Numbered from the stretch's first letter, positions 21,164 to 29,222 are shown. The stretch: 32,321 bases of DNA from HGM11416 sp045596285 (GCA_045596285.1 JAZOCA010000021.1:1-32321), one strand, 5' to 3'. Translations and numbers: made by a program. Notes: generated by a model from the letters alone, not told the origin.

Positions 21164-23902
21164 ATGGCAAAGAAAGAATTTAACTCTGCTTTAACAGATG
21201 AATTTCGTAAGACGTTAGAGCAGACGAATATAATAAATATAGAAGTAGATAACGAACTTAAAAAGTCCTTTATCGCATACGCTATGGCGGTTAACGTATC
21301 GCGTGCTATTCCCGACGTGCGCGACGGTTTAAAGCCCGTTCACAGAAGAATACTTTACTCTATGAACGAAATGGGTTTAACCCCCGAAAAGGCGTATAAA
21401 AAATGTGCTGCAATCGTCGGTGACGTTCTTGGTAAATACCATCCCCACGGCGATAGTTCAGTTTACGATGCGTTAGTTCGTTTAGCTCAAGATTTCTCTA
21501 TCAACCTACCCCTTGTAGACGGGCACGGAAACTTCGGTTCTGTAGACGGCGACCCCCCAGCGGCTTACCGTTACACCGAAGCAAAAATGAGTAAACTCGC
21601 GGTAGAAATGCTTCGCGATATCGATAAGGAAACGGTTGACTTTTATCCTAACTTCGACGATACCAGAATGCAACCCACCGTACTTCCTGCAAAGTTCCCC
21701 AACTTGCTTGTTAACGGATCAGATGGTATTGCGGTTGGTATGGCAACAAACATTCCCCCGCACAACCTAACCGAAGTTATTAACGGCACTATCGCCTTAA
21801 TAGAAAACCCAGAAATTACTATCGACGAGCTTATGGAACACATTCCCGCTCCCGATTATCCCACGGGTGCAATTCAACTTGGCAGAGCGGGTGTTAAAAA
21901 CGCCTATAGAACTGGTCGCGGTAGCGTTATTTTAAGAAGTAGATGCGAAATTGAAGATTTTGCTAACGGCACTCGCCATAGAATAGTAGTTACCGAACTT
22001 CCTTACCAGGTAAACAAAGAAAAACTCATTAAATACATAGTAGAACTCGTTAAAGATAAGCGTGTGGAAGGCATTGCGGATATCAACGACGAATCAGACC
22101 GTCACGGTATGCGTATCGTTATAGACTGCAAGAAGGATGCTAACCCACAAGTTCTATTAAATACTTTATATAAGCACACCGAACTTCAGGTAAGCAACGG
22201 CATTACCTTGCTTGCTCTTTTAGACGGCGAGCCTAAAGTTCTTAACTTAAAACAAATTCTTGAAGCTTACGTTAAACACCAAGTAGACGTAGTTACAAGA
22301 AGAACTAAATACGATCTTGCTAAAACTGAAGAACGCGAACATATCGTTAAAGGTTTAGTTATTGCCCTTTCTTCTATAGACGAAGTTATTGCGGTAATCA
22401 AACGCTCGCGCGATCGTCAAGAAGCAATGGCGAACTTAGTTGAGTCCTTTAACCTTACCGATAAGCAAGCAGGCGCTATTTTGGATATGAGATTGCAACG
22501 CTTAACTTCCTTAGAAGTTGAAAAATTGCAAGCCGAACTTGAAGAATTAGATAGAATCATGGCAGATCTTAAAGATATTTTAGCCCGTCCGGAAAGAATT
22601 CTTGCTATTATTAAGAACGAACTTATCGAACTACGCGATAAATATCCTTCTCCCAGAAAAACCGAACTTTCTTACGACGTTTCAGAAATTGATATTGCAG
22701 ATCTCGTTAAGAAAGAAGACGTGGTTATCAGCGTTACCCACTTCGGTTATATCAAACGCCTTTCTTTAGAAGAATACAAAACGCAAAAACGCGGTGGTCG
22801 CGGTGTTACCGGTCATAAACCCAAGGAAGAAGATTTCGTTGAAGATATGTTTATTTCTTCTACTCACGACCGTCTGCTTATGTTTACTAACTTCGGTAAA
22901 GTATACAGACTTATGGGTTACGAAATTCCCGAAGCATTAAAGGCAGCAAGGGGTAGAGCGCTCGTTAACCTATTGCCCTTAGCCGACGGCGAACACGTTT
23001 CTGCAGTTATTCCTTTGAATCCCACGGTGGCGGATCTTGGCGAAGATGAAAATGAAGGCGAAGTAGTTAGCGAAGTAGTCCAAGCAACCGTAGAAGGCGA
23101 AACCGCACAAGAACAAGAAGATAGCGAATGTGCTACCGTAGACGGTAAGAAGTATATCGTTATGGCAACCCGTCGCGGTTTAATCAAGAAAACTGCTGTA
23201 TCAGAATTTGATAATATAAGAAAGAACGGTAAGATAGCAATTAACCTTAACGAAGGCGACGAACTTATTTCTGTTCAAGTATCTTCTGGCGAAGATGAAA
23301 TTTTAGCCGCTTCTTACGAAGGTAAGTGTATAAGATTCAGCGAAAAAGACGTGCGCGCAATGGGACGTGATACCCAAGGCGTTCGCTGTATGCTTATAAG
23401 CGAAGAAGATAGAATCGTTGAAATGACTGTTGTAAAGGAAGGCTACGACGTATTTACTATAAGTTCTAACGGCTTTGGTAAGCGTAGTGATATAGAAGAT
23501 TACCGTTTACAATCGCGTGGCGGTAAGGGTATTAAAGCGGGTGTATTCAACGATAAAACAGGCCGTTTAGTAAGCTTAAAATTAGTTAAAGAAGATAACG
23601 ATATTATGCTTATTGCAGATAACGGAATAGTTATTCGTACCCCCGCGTGTGATATTTCTAAAATCGGGCGCGATACCAAGGGTGTTAAAGTTATGCGTGT
23701 AGACGGCGCAAGGGTAGTTACCGTTGCTATCGTCGCACATCAAGAAGAAGAAAAAGAAGAACTTTCTAATGAAGTGGACGAAAATGCAGAAGTAGTTTTA
23801 ACTGAAGAAGGCGAAGTTCAAACTGCATCTATTGAAAACGACGAAGTTTTAATAGGTAGCGAAGATGCTTTTCAAGAAGAAAGCAACGGGGAAGAAGAAT
23901 AG
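21164..23902 (+). CDS. gyrA: DNA gyrase subunit A, with acidic insert and acidic tail
   Basis: 912 residues, longer than the usual 800-850. The catalytic Tyr is Tyr137 (AAYRYTEA), and the quinolone-determining region keeps Ser98 and Asp102 (HPHGDSSVYDA), equivalent to E. coli Ser83 and Asp87, so no classic quinolone-resistance change is present. The C-terminal beta-pinwheel carries a GyrA box of the form QKRGGRG (residues 541-547), which identifies gyrase rather than topoisomerase IV. Two acidic additions stand out: an insert of about 40 residues between blades of the pinwheel (about 622-662, rich in Glu) and an acidic tail of about 60 residues (853-912). Acidic tails in GyrA can tune supercoiling; the internal insert is unusual. 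AAAGGAG precedes the ATG. Confidence 0.97.
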   Translation: MAKKEFNSALTDEFRKTLEQTNIINIEVDNELKKSFIAYAMAVNVSRAIPDVRDGLKPVHRRILYSMNEMGLTPEKAYKKCAAIVGDVLGKYHPHGDSSVYDALVRLAQDFSINLPLVDGHGNFGSVDGDPPAAYRYTEAKMSKLAVEMLRDIDKETVDFYPNFDDTRMQPTVLPAKFPNLLVNGSDGIAVGMATNIPPHNLTEVINGTIALIENPEITIDELMEHIPAPDYPTGAIQLGRAGVKNAYRTGRGSVILRSRCEIEDFANGTRHRIVVTELPYQVNKEKLIKYIVELVKDKRVEGIADINDESDRHGMRIVIDCKKDANPQVLLNTLYKHTELQVSNGITLLALLDGEPKVLNLKQILEAYVKHQVDVVTRRTKYDLAKTEEREHIVKGLVIALSSIDEVIAVIKRSRDRQEAMANLVESFNLTDKQAGAILDMRLQRLTSLEVEKLQAELEELDRIMADLKDILARPERILAIIKNELIELRDKYPSPRKTELSYDVSEIDIADLVKKEDVVISVTHFGYIKRLSLEEYKTQKRGGRGVTGHKPKEEDFVEDMFISSTHDRLLMFTNFGKVYRLMGYEIPEALKAARGRALVNLLPLADGEHVSAVIPLNPTVADLGEDENEGEVVSEVVQATVEGETAQEQEDSECATVDGKKYIVMATRRGLIKKTAVSEFDNIRKNGKIAINLNEGDELISVQVSSGEDEILAASYEGKCIRFSEKDVRAMGRDTQGVRCMLISEEDRIVEMTVVKEGYDVFTISSNGFGKRSDIEDYRLQSRGGKGIKAGVFNDKTGRLVSLKLVKEDNDIMLIADNGIVIRTPACDISKIGRDTKGVKVMRVDGARVVTVAIVAHQEEEKEELSNEVDENAEVVLTEEGEVQTASIENDEVLIGSEDAFQEESNGEEE

Positions 23903-23940
23903 GCTAAAACGCTTGCTAAAGAAAATCTAAAATTTTTTAT

Positions 23941-23976
23941 AAAACATGCGATAACCGTCTTATAGCGTGGCTTTTA
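23941..23976 (+). repeat. Intergenic stem-loop element, copy 8 (forward)
   Basis: AAAACATGCG (23941-23950) pairs with CGTGGCTTTT (23965-23974), two mismatches and two G-U pairs. The loop is ATAACCGTCTTATAG, the GATAAC...CTTATAG sub-type. It lies 38 bases after the gyrA stop. Confidence 0.7.
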
Positions 23977-23993
23977 TAAATAAAACAAAAAAG

Positions 23994-24027
23994 AAGGGCG
24001 AAAAAAACATTTTTTACGCCCTTTTTT
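23994..24027 (+). terminator. Terminator of gyrB-gyrA
   Basis: AAGGGCG (23994-24000) pairs with CGCCCTT (24017-24023), extended by an A6/T6 inner helix, followed by TTTTTT. Confidence 0.85.
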
Positions 24028-24183
24028 ATAATCTTAAAACCACGCTTTAATTGACTAAAAATTTGAAAAAATAAACGATAAAAACAAAAAGAAATTTTAT
24101 TAAGCTTTAGTTATTATAAGTTTATTTTAAAAGGTTAGTTTTAACGGGAATTTATCGCTTTTTATAAAATACTAAATATTAAT

Positions 24184-24219
24184 AAAAGTTGCGTTAATCG
24201 CACTATACACCCACTTTTT
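24184..24219 (+). repeat. Intergenic stem-loop element, copy 9 (forward)
   Basis: AAAGT/ACTTT outer pairs with G-C, G-C and T-A inner pairs after a bulge. The loop holds GTTAATCGCACTATAC. It lies 20 bases upstream of the macrodomain start codon, so this copy would be in the 5' leader if transcribed with it. Confidence 0.65.
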
Positions 24220-24239
24220 AACGTTTAAGGAGAAATTTT

Positions 24240-25421
24240 ATGCCTTTATTGATCATAAGTAGCGATATTACAAAAGTTAAGTGCGACGCAATAGTTAACG
24301 CTGCGAGTATCAGTTTGCTTGGCGGTGGTGGAGTAGACGGCGCAATTCATAAAGCCGCGGGCGCTGAACTTTTAAAAGAATGTAAAAGTCTTGGCGGTTG
24401 TAAAACGGGCGACGCTAAAGTTACAATGGGGTATAATTTGCCTTGTAAGTACGTAATTCACACCGTTGGTCCGATTTGGTGTGGCGGAAATAACGGCGAG
24501 CGCGAACTGCTAGAAAGTTGTTATAAAAAATCGCTTGCGCTTGCCAAACAAATGGGGTGCGAAAGCGTTGCCTTTCCGCTTATTTCTTCGGGTATTTACG
24601 GTTACCCTAAAGACAAAGCTTTGCAGGTTGCAACTTCGGTTATAGAAGAGTTTTTACTTCTTAACGAACTAACCGTTTACATGGTTATTTACGATAAATG
24701 CGATTTTATTATAGACGCCGACCTTTATCATTCAGTAAGCGGTTATCTACAAAATAATTTATACGAACTTCTCGCACGTAAGTCTGATTTTTGCAGTCCT
24801 TCTTCCAGTAACTTCTTTTCATTTAAAGCAAGCCGGGCGCAAAAAAGTACCGCTGAGTATGATGATGAGTTTGCTTTTTTAGAAGAAGATTTAAACGAAT
24901 CAGAGGAGATTGAAGAGTTTAAATGCGAAGATGATTTATCTACTAGCATTAAAGAACTTTCAGAAAAGAGTGAATATTCTAAAAAAGAAGTGTTTAATAA
25001 CCCTCCTTTAACCTTAGGTAGCATCACTCAAAAACCGCGCAGTTCTAAGCAGGTTACTCTTGAAGATATGCTTGCCAAAATGGATGATAATTTTGCAGTT
25101 ACCTTGCTTAAACTTATAGATTTAAAAGGTATTAGCGACGTAGAATGTTATAAAAAAGCAAACGTAAGCAAGCAAACCTGGTATAAAATTATGAACGAAA
25201 GGGATTACAGGCCTAGCAAAAACACCGTTTTATGTTTTGCAATCGCCTTAAAACTTACCCTTGAAGAAACAGAAAAACTGCTTGCAACGGTGGGTTTTAC
25301 ACTTTCTAAAAGCAGTAAGTTCGATATTATTATAGAATACTTTATTTTAAATGAAGAATATAACGTCTTTATCATTAACGAAACGCTTTTTAAGTTCGAT
25401 CAAGTTTGTTTGGGCGGGTAA
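24240..25421 (+). CDS. Macrodomain protein with C-terminal HTH-like domain
   Basis: 393 residues. Residues 1-175 form a macrodomain of the ADP-ribose / O-acetyl-ADP-ribose-hydrolysing type: SSDITKVKCDAIVNAAS, then GGGGVDGAIHKAAG, and YVIHTVGP with PLISSGIYGYP, the ribose and phosphate loops. An acidic, low-complexity linker (about 195-270) leads to a C-terminal ~125-residue domain that begins near TLEDMLAKMDDNFAVTLLKLI. In it, SDVECYKKANVSKQTWYKIMNERDYRPSKNT looks like a helix-turn-helix, followed by a conserved block ending KSSKFDIIIEYFI. This tail is common in Clostridia beside macro and vWA proteins and has no firm function. Removal of ADP-ribose from proteins or sensing of it is likely; the HTH may bind DNA or be purely structural. 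Confidence 0.85.
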   Translation: MPLLIISSDITKVKCDAIVNAASISLLGGGGVDGAIHKAAGAELLKECKSLGGCKTGDAKVTMGYNLPCKYVIHTVGPIWCGGNNGERELLESCYKKSLALAKQMGCESVAFPLISSGIYGYPKDKALQVATSVIEEFLLLNELTVYMVIYDKCDFIIDADLYHSVSGYLQNNLYELLARKSDFCSPSSSNFFSFKASRAQKSTAEYDDEFAFLEEDLNESEEIEEFKCEDDLSTSIKELSEKSEYSKKEVFNNPPLTLGSITQKPRSSKQVTLEDMLAKMDDNFAVTLLKLIDLKGISDVECYKKANVSKQTWYKIMNERDYRPSKNTVLCFAIALKLTLEETEKLLATVGFTLSKSSKFDIIIEYFILNEEYNVFIINETLFKFDQVCLGG

Positions 25422-25424
25422 AAT

Positions 25425-25450
25425 TTTGCCTATAAAGTGCGATCAAAAGA
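25425..25450 (-). repeat. Degenerate stem-loop element, copy 10 (reverse)
   Basis: On the minus strand it reads TGATCGCACTTTATAGGCAAAATT, which keeps ATCGCAC and TATAGGC of the core but has an extra T and no good stem. It lies 4 bases after the macrodomain stop. Confidence 0.4.
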
Positions 25451-25517
25451 AATTTTAAACAAGCAAAGGCGCGGTAAATCGTCAATTTACCAAAAATAAA
25501 AATAAATAGTGTATAAT

Positions 25518-25548
25518 ACGGTTGTAATTTAACTTACAGCCGTTTTTT
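25518..25548 (+). terminator. Terminator-like hairpin before the vWA gene
   Basis: ACGGTTGTAA (25518-25527) pairs with TTACAGCCGT (25534-25543), one G-U pair, followed by six T. It starts directly after TATAAT at 25512-25517. It may end the macrodomain transcript, or act as an attenuator for the vWA gene, since only 45 bases remain before its start. Confidence 0.75.
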
Positions 25549-25592
25549 ATTTGCGGTTTAGTAGTTAAAAAATATTTTAAGGAGATTTTATT

Positions 25593-26333
25593 ATGACGAA
25601 GAAAATTGATAACGTAGAGCCACGCGGTGTTCCAAAGGAAATCCAAGAAAAAATTAACGACTCACAAAATAGCGCAAAAGAAGAAGGCGAGCAATCAAAC
25701 GGCGTTTGCGAACTCGTTTTTATTTTAGATAAAAGCGGATCTATGTCTGGTATGGAAAAGGACGTTATCGGCGGGTTTAACGCTATGATAGAAAAACAAA
25801 AGAAAAATCCCGGCAAAGTTTACGTTTCCACCGTGCTGTTTTCTACCTTTTGCCAAGTATTGCACGATAGAAAGCCCTTAGAAGAAATTCAACCTTTAAC
25901 CGAAGAAGATTACGCGGTTGGCGGATGCACCGCGCTGTTAGATGCCTTAGGTGATGCGATTAAACACGTTAGAAACATTCATAAATACGCCCGCAAAGAA
26001 GACGTTCCCAAAAACACGATTTTCGTAATCACCACAGACGGCTTCGAAAACGCAAGCAAAAATTATTCTTATAGCGATATAAAGAAGGAAATTAAAAAAC
26101 AAGAAGAGCAGGGCTGGGAATTTTTATTTTTAGCGGCTAATATAGATGCGGCTGCAACTGCTCGTTCAATAGGGATAAGTGAAAAGCGCGCCACAAATTA
26201 TCGCGTAGAAGAAGATACTGCCTTTATGTTTAATGAAGTTAGTGAAACCCTTTCTTGCTATCGCGAAAGCGGTGTTATTAAAGAAAACTGGGATAAAGAA
26301 CTTAAAAAGAAATATAACTCTAAAAGAAAGTAA
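25593..26333 (+). CDS. von Willebrand factor A (vWA) domain protein
   Basis: 246 residues. After a charged N-terminus of about 40 residues, a vWA domain runs from about 42 to 235. It has the MIDAS metal site: DKSGSMSG (the DxSxS set near residue 49), the Thr of GGCTALLDALGDAI, and the Asp of ITTDGFENAS. Such intracellular vWA proteins assemble complexes by metal-dependent binding. AAGGAG lies 8 bases before the ATG. The gene follows the macrodomain gene and faces a convergent TerB-like gene; vWA, macro and TerB-type proteins occur together in Ter-type stress loci. A stem-loop element begins in its stop codon. Confidence 0.9.
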   Translation: MTKKIDNVEPRGVPKEIQEKINDSQNSAKEEGEQSNGVCELVFILDKSGSMSGMEKDVIGGFNAMIEKQKKNPGKVYVSTVLFSTFCQVLHDRKPLEEIQPLTEEDYAVGGCTALLDALGDAIKHVRNIHKYARKEDVPKNTIFVITTDGFENASKNYSYSDIKKEIKKQEEQGWEFLFLAANIDAAATARSIGISEKRATNYRVEEDTAFMFNEVSETLSCYRESGVIKENWDKELKKKYNSKRK

Positions 26334-26367
26334 AGTGCCGCGAGTCGCGCTATAGCCCCGCTTTTTT
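26332..26367 (+). repeat. Intergenic stem-loop element, copy 11 (forward)
   Basis: AAAGTGCCGC (26332-26341) pairs with GCCCCGCTTT, with two C-C mismatches and one G-U pair; core GAGTCGCGCTATAG. It overlaps the vWA stop codon, and T-run follows. Confidence 0.75.
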
Positions 26368-26418
26368 AATTCAAAAAACAATATAAAAAGCATTAAATAT
26401 TAACTTTTTTTATATTAT

Positions 26419-26451
26419 AAAAGACTAACGAAAAAGTTCGTTAGTCTTTTT
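26419..26451. terminator. Bidirectional terminator between the vWA and TerB-like genes
   Basis: A 14-bp perfect stem, AAAAGACTAACGAA (26419-26432) with TTCGTTAGTCTTTT (26437-26450), loop AAAG. It lies between two convergent genes and has T-runs on both strands. Confidence 0.85.
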
Positions 26452-26530
26452 GTTTGTTTAAAGTTTAAGTGAAAAGAATTATATTTTTATTTACTTTTAA
26501 TAATTTATAAAGATGTAAAGAACAAAAAAA

Positions 26531-26965
26531 TTAGTCTAAAAGGCAATCTTCTAAGAAATCTAAGTCTTCGTAAGTGAAGTGCCCGTCCGCGCACATCATT
26601 GCAATACAAAGGGTAACGAAAGATATTCTTTCTTTCGCTGGCAGAACACGGCAAAATCCTTTAACGTCTAATTTTAATTGTACTTCCTGTCTTCTTACGT
26701 CGTCAAATTGTTCGCAGTAATATTCGTAATTACAATCTGAAATATGAAAGACGTTTTGCATGAATTCCCATTCCCCGCGTGAAAAATATCCGTCTAAAAC
26801 GGTGCAAACAAGCAAAGTATCTATAATGGCGGCGGTTGCTTTTTCTCTTCCTATACGCCCGTTTAAATAGTAAGCTAAATCCCAGTAACAGTCTTCGCCT
26901 AGTTTGCCAAGTTGGCTTGCGCTTAGTGATTTACACTTGTTTACAATATCGTTAACTCTTGCCAT
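26531..26965 (-). CDS. TerB-like helical protein
   Basis: 144 residues. The pattern of two acidic-helix units, VLDGYFSRGEWEFMQNVF and CADGHFTYEDLDFLEDC, each with a DG followed by a Glu, matches the TerB (tellurite-resistance) fold, in which such loops bind metal. The rest is helical, with no signal peptide or membrane helix, so it is cytosolic. It is short but complete for a TerB-like domain. It has CAAGGAG 10 bases before its start. Nearby macro-HTH and vWA genes make a Ter-type chemical-stress context plausible. Identification is from pattern only and could be another DUF533/TerB-superfamily member. Confidence 0.55.
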   Translation of the reverse strand: MARVNDIVNKCKSLSASQLGKLGEDCYWDLAYYLNGRIGREKATAAIIDTLLVCTVLDGYFSRGEWEFMQNVFHISDCNYEYYCEQFDDVRRQEVQLKLDVKGFCRVLPAKERISFVTLCIAMMCADGHFTYEDLDFLEDCLLD

Positions 26966-27008
26966 AAAATAATCTCCTTGCTATATTAATCGATTGAGTT
27001 GTTTTTTA

Positions 27009-27043
27009 ATGTGCCGCAAGTCGCGCTATAGCGCGGTTTTTTT
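27009..27043 (+). repeat. Intergenic stem-loop element, copy 12 (forward)
   Basis: CCGC (27013-27016) pairs with GCGG, and the core CAAGTCGCGCTATAGCGCGG also contains the perfect palindrome CGCGCTATAGCGCG, followed by seven T. It lies between nagB and the TerB-like gene, both on the minus strand, so its orientation opposes theirs. Confidence 0.75.
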
Positions 27044-27068
27044 ACAATAAAAATCATTTTTAACAATA

Positions 27069-27097
27069 AAGGCTACGTATATATTATGCGTAGCCTT
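27069..27097 (-). terminator. Hairpin after nagB
   Basis: AAGGCTACG (27069-27077) pairs with CGTAGCCTT (27089-27097). On the minus strand it is followed by only TTATTG, a weak tract, so termination may be partial. Confidence 0.6.
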
Positions 27098-27126
27098 AAA
27101 AATTTACAGTTTAATTTACTTACCTA

Positions 27127-27846
27127 TTATAATAAAGATCCTGCTTCTTCGTCAATAATTAAAGTACAGTCGGGGTGAAGTTGAAGAACGCTTGCGGGTA
27201 AGCTTTCGGTAACTGCGCCGTGAATCATACCGTAAACGGCTTTAGCCTTGTTTGCACCGCTTGCTAAAATTAAAATCTTCTTAGCGTTCATAATATTTTT
27301 AAGTCCCATAGTAAATGCTTGGCGTGGAACTTCAGAAATATCGTTAAACAGTCTTGCGTTATCTTTAATAGTGCTTTCCTGAAGGTCTACTACGTGGGTA
27401 ACGCTACCAAAGGGAGTACCGGGTTCGTTAAATGCGATATGGCCGTTAGAGCCTAAACCCAAAAGTTGAATATCCTGTTGAAGCTTTGCAAGCACGGCGT
27501 TATATCTTGCACATTCTTCTTCTGCGTTTTCCGCTTTGCCGTTTTCGATATTAGTATTATTTAAATCAATGTCGATATGATTAAAAAGGTTATCGCGCAT
27601 AAAGTAAACGTAACTTTGGTCGCTTGAAACGTCTAATCCCTTATATTCGTCTAAGTTAACGGTTTTAATTTTTTTGTAAGATGTGCCGTTTTTGCAATCT
27701 TCAATCATTTTTTTGTATAACCCGATAGGGGTAGTGCCGGTAGCAAGGCCTAAAACTGCATCTGGCTTAGAAGTAACCACTTCTTTCATAACTTCAAAGG
27801 CCTTTTGGCTCATTTGTTCGTAGTCTTTAACTTTAATTACTTTCAT
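27127..27846 (-). CDS. nagB: Glucosamine-6-phosphate deaminase
   Basis: 239 residues, close to the usual 240-266. The ribose-5-phosphate-isomerase-like fold motifs are present: GLATGTTPIGLYKKMI (phosphate loop), NLDEYKGL with the catalytic Asp, and LGLGSNGHIAFNEPG with the catalytic His and the proton-relay Glu. The enzyme converts glucosamine-6-phosphate to fructose-6-phosphate and ammonia, allowing amino-sugar use. It is not joined to nagA here; it stands as its own unit with its own promoter (27903-27931) and tandem inverted sites, next to a GH43 gene. AGGAG lies 7 bases before ATG. Confidence 0.96.
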   Translation of the reverse strand: MKVIKVKDYEQMSQKAFEVMKEVVTSKPDAVLGLATGTTPIGLYKKMIEDCKNGTSYKKIKTVNLDEYKGLDVSSDQSYVYFMRDNLFNHIDIDLNNTNIENGKAENAEEECARYNAVLAKLQQDIQLLGLGSNGHIAFNEPGTPFGSVTHVVDLQESTIKDNARLFNDISEVPRQAFTMGLKNIMNAKKILILASGANKAKAVYGMIHGAVTESLPASVLQLHPDCTLIIDEEAGSLL

Positions 27847-27872
27847 ATTATTCTCCTAAAATAAAATGTGAA

Positions 27873-27910
27873 CGATATTATTATATCGCACGTAACGATA
27901 ATATTATATC
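27873..27910. promoter_or_regulatory. Two similar AT-rich inverted sites over the nagB start region
   Basis: CGATATTATTATATCG (27873-27888, inverted repeat CGATAT/ATATCG) and CGATAATATTATATC (27896-27910) are near copies 23 bases apart. The second covers the -10 box and the first lies just downstream of the predicted start, as expected for a repressor operator. The regulator is not known. Confidence 0.5.
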
Positions 27911-27931
27911 ACTTTTTTTTGCTTAAATCAA
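27903..27931 (-). promoter_or_regulatory. Sigma-A promoter of nagB
   Basis: On the minus strand TTGATT (27931-27926), 17 bases, TATAAT (27908-27903), with the start predicted near 27896. Confidence 0.75.
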
Positions 27932-27951
27932 CCCGCTGGGTGTTTTATTGT

Positions 27952-27965
27952 AAGTGCATGCACTT
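27952..27965. promoter_or_regulatory. 14-base palindrome between the GH43 gene and nagB
   Basis: AAGTGCATGCACTT is a perfect palindrome about 20 bases upstream of the nagB -35 box and 31 bases after the GH43 stop. It could be a regulator site, or a terminator of the GH43 gene, but it has no loop. Confidence 0.35.
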
Positions 27966-27996
27966 TTTAAGTCTTTTAGTGAAAAGATAAAAGGAC

Positions 27997-28935
27997 TTAT
28001 AGCTTATCTTCGTATCTTATCGCCGTTAGTTTTTCTCCGTTTGCTTCAAGCCGGCATATGCGTGCGGTTCGATCGTCTTTAGCAATGCGGGTATCCGGTT
28101 GCAAATCTCTGCCGTGGTATATTGCATACAAAACTCCGGCCACTTTAATTACGCTATTATGCCCTGTGCCTGCTTCAAATTCGTTTTTACTTATAAGGGG
28201 GCAGTAGGTATTTTCGTTTGGGTATTTTGTAAATTTTATTTTGGTTAGGTCGCGCTCGCTCGTGTGCGCAAATGCGTAGCCAAGATAGTAATATTCGTTT
28301 TGATAGCAGTTGCCCGAATAAATTAGGTAGTGATTATTGCCTTCGTTAAAGTAAAACGCCCCTTCTAAGGTGTGCCAATGTTGCCCCTGTTTAAACCTGT
28401 TTTTCATAAAGATTTCTTCATCTAAGGTTGGGCGAACCACAGCAATGGGATTACCGCATGGCGTATAAGGGTCTTTCATTTTATCAACTACAACGTAAGT
28501 TCCCGCGCGTTCTGCTTGATAATCGTTAACCGAATAAAAAATAAACAATCCCGCTTCGTTAGTAACCACGTGCGCGTCTATAGAAAAAGGTTCTATTATT
28601 TGTTTTGCATTTTCAAACGGTCCAAGTGGACTAGCGCTTTTTGCAACGTGCATTGCTTGCAGGTGTACGTCGTCGCTATCTTTTGGCATACAAGAAAAAT
28701 ACAAATAATAAGTACCGTTAATAAAGGTTACGGCAGGCGCCCAGTATTCTTTTTTGTTCGGCATACTAAACACCACGCCCGCGTCTTTATATTCGTCGGT
28801 CAACCCGTTTGCAACGTAGGCGTGAACGCCATCTTGTCCGGTAACGTAAAGATAAAACTTGCCGTCTGCTCCCTTTAAAAGATACGGATCGGGTTGAGAG
28901 TTATACTGACCTTCTTTATAGTGAATTAATTTCAT
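27997..28935 (-). CDS. Glycoside hydrolase family 43-like protein
   Basis: 312 residues, a single five-bladed beta-propeller domain. The three acidic positions of GH43 are seen: Asp in SQPDPYLL (general base, near 16), Asp in SIDAHVV (near 119), and Glu in HTLEGAFYF (acid, near 190). The blade pattern YLYVTGQDG, YYLYFSCMP, GLFIFYSVN and HYLIYSGN is typical. There is no signal peptide, so it is cytosolic and likely acts on oligosaccharides (arabinosides or xylosides are the usual substrates) brought in by a transporter. It has its own consensus promoter and AGGGG 8 bases before ATG. It lies upstream of nagB on the same strand but is not clearly co-transcribed with it. Confidence 0.88.
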   Translation of the reverse strand: MKLIHYKEGQYNSQPDPYLLKGADGKFYLYVTGQDGVHAYVANGLTDEYKDAGVVFSMPNKKEYWAPAVTFINGTYYLYFSCMPKDSDDVHLQAMHVAKSASPLGPFENAKQIIEPFSIDAHVVTNEAGLFIFYSVNDYQAERAGTYVVVDKMKDPYTPCGNPIAVVRPTLDEEIFMKNRFKQGQHWHTLEGAFYFNEGNNHYLIYSGNCYQNEYYYLGYAFAHTSERDLTKIKFTKYPNENTYCPLISKNEFEAGTGHNSVIKVAGVLYAIYHGRDLQPDTRIAKDDRTARICRLEANGEKLTAIRYEDKL

Positions 28936-28972
28936 GTGTTAACCCCTAGTTTTTCTATTATTTAACTTTTTC

Positions 28973-29001
28973 ATTATAACACCATACTAAACTTTTGTCA
29001 A
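28973..29001 (-). promoter_or_regulatory. Consensus sigma-A promoter of the GH43 gene
   Basis: On the minus strand TTGACA (29001-28996), 17 bases, TATAAT (28978-28973), an exact match to both consensus boxes, 38 bases before the start codon. Confidence 0.88.
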
Positions 29002-29034
29002 TAGAAGATAAAAAAAATAGCGATTGCATCTAAA

Positions 29035-29061
29035 ACGGGCGAAGTCGTATTTTTCGCCCGT
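29035..29061 (-). terminator. Terminator after the downstream mgtE
   Basis: ACGGGCGAA (29035-29043) pairs with TTCGCCCGT (29053-29061), with a T-run on the minus strand. It lies between the GH43 promoter and the mgtE 3' end. Confidence 0.75.
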
Positions 29062-29078
29062 AAAAAATTATATTTTGT

Positions 29079-29113
29079 TAAGTTGCCGCAAGTCTCACTA
29101 TAGCGCTATTTTT
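29079..29113 (+). repeat. Intergenic stem-loop element, copy 13 (forward)
   Basis: Core CAAGTCTCACTATAG, with AAGTTGCCGC pairing to GCGCTATTTT through two mismatches and G-U pairs. It lies between the 3' end of mgtE (minus strand) and the terminator, in the opposite orientation to mgtE. Confidence 0.65.
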
Positions 29114-29222
29114 ACAAATATAAGCAATTAAATTAGGGCAACGGCAGAATAAACGGTTGATTTTTTAAAGCAATAAACATACTTAAACTAAAACATGTTT
29201 TTTACCACTTGCGTTACAGAGT

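Larger units (their letters stand above)
23903..24239. other. 337-base gap after gyrA
   Basis: It holds stem-loop copy 8, the gyrA terminator, an AT-rich stretch (24030-24180) in which I see no gene or clear promoter, stem-loop copy 9, and the ribosome site of the macrodomain gene. Confidence 0.5.
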
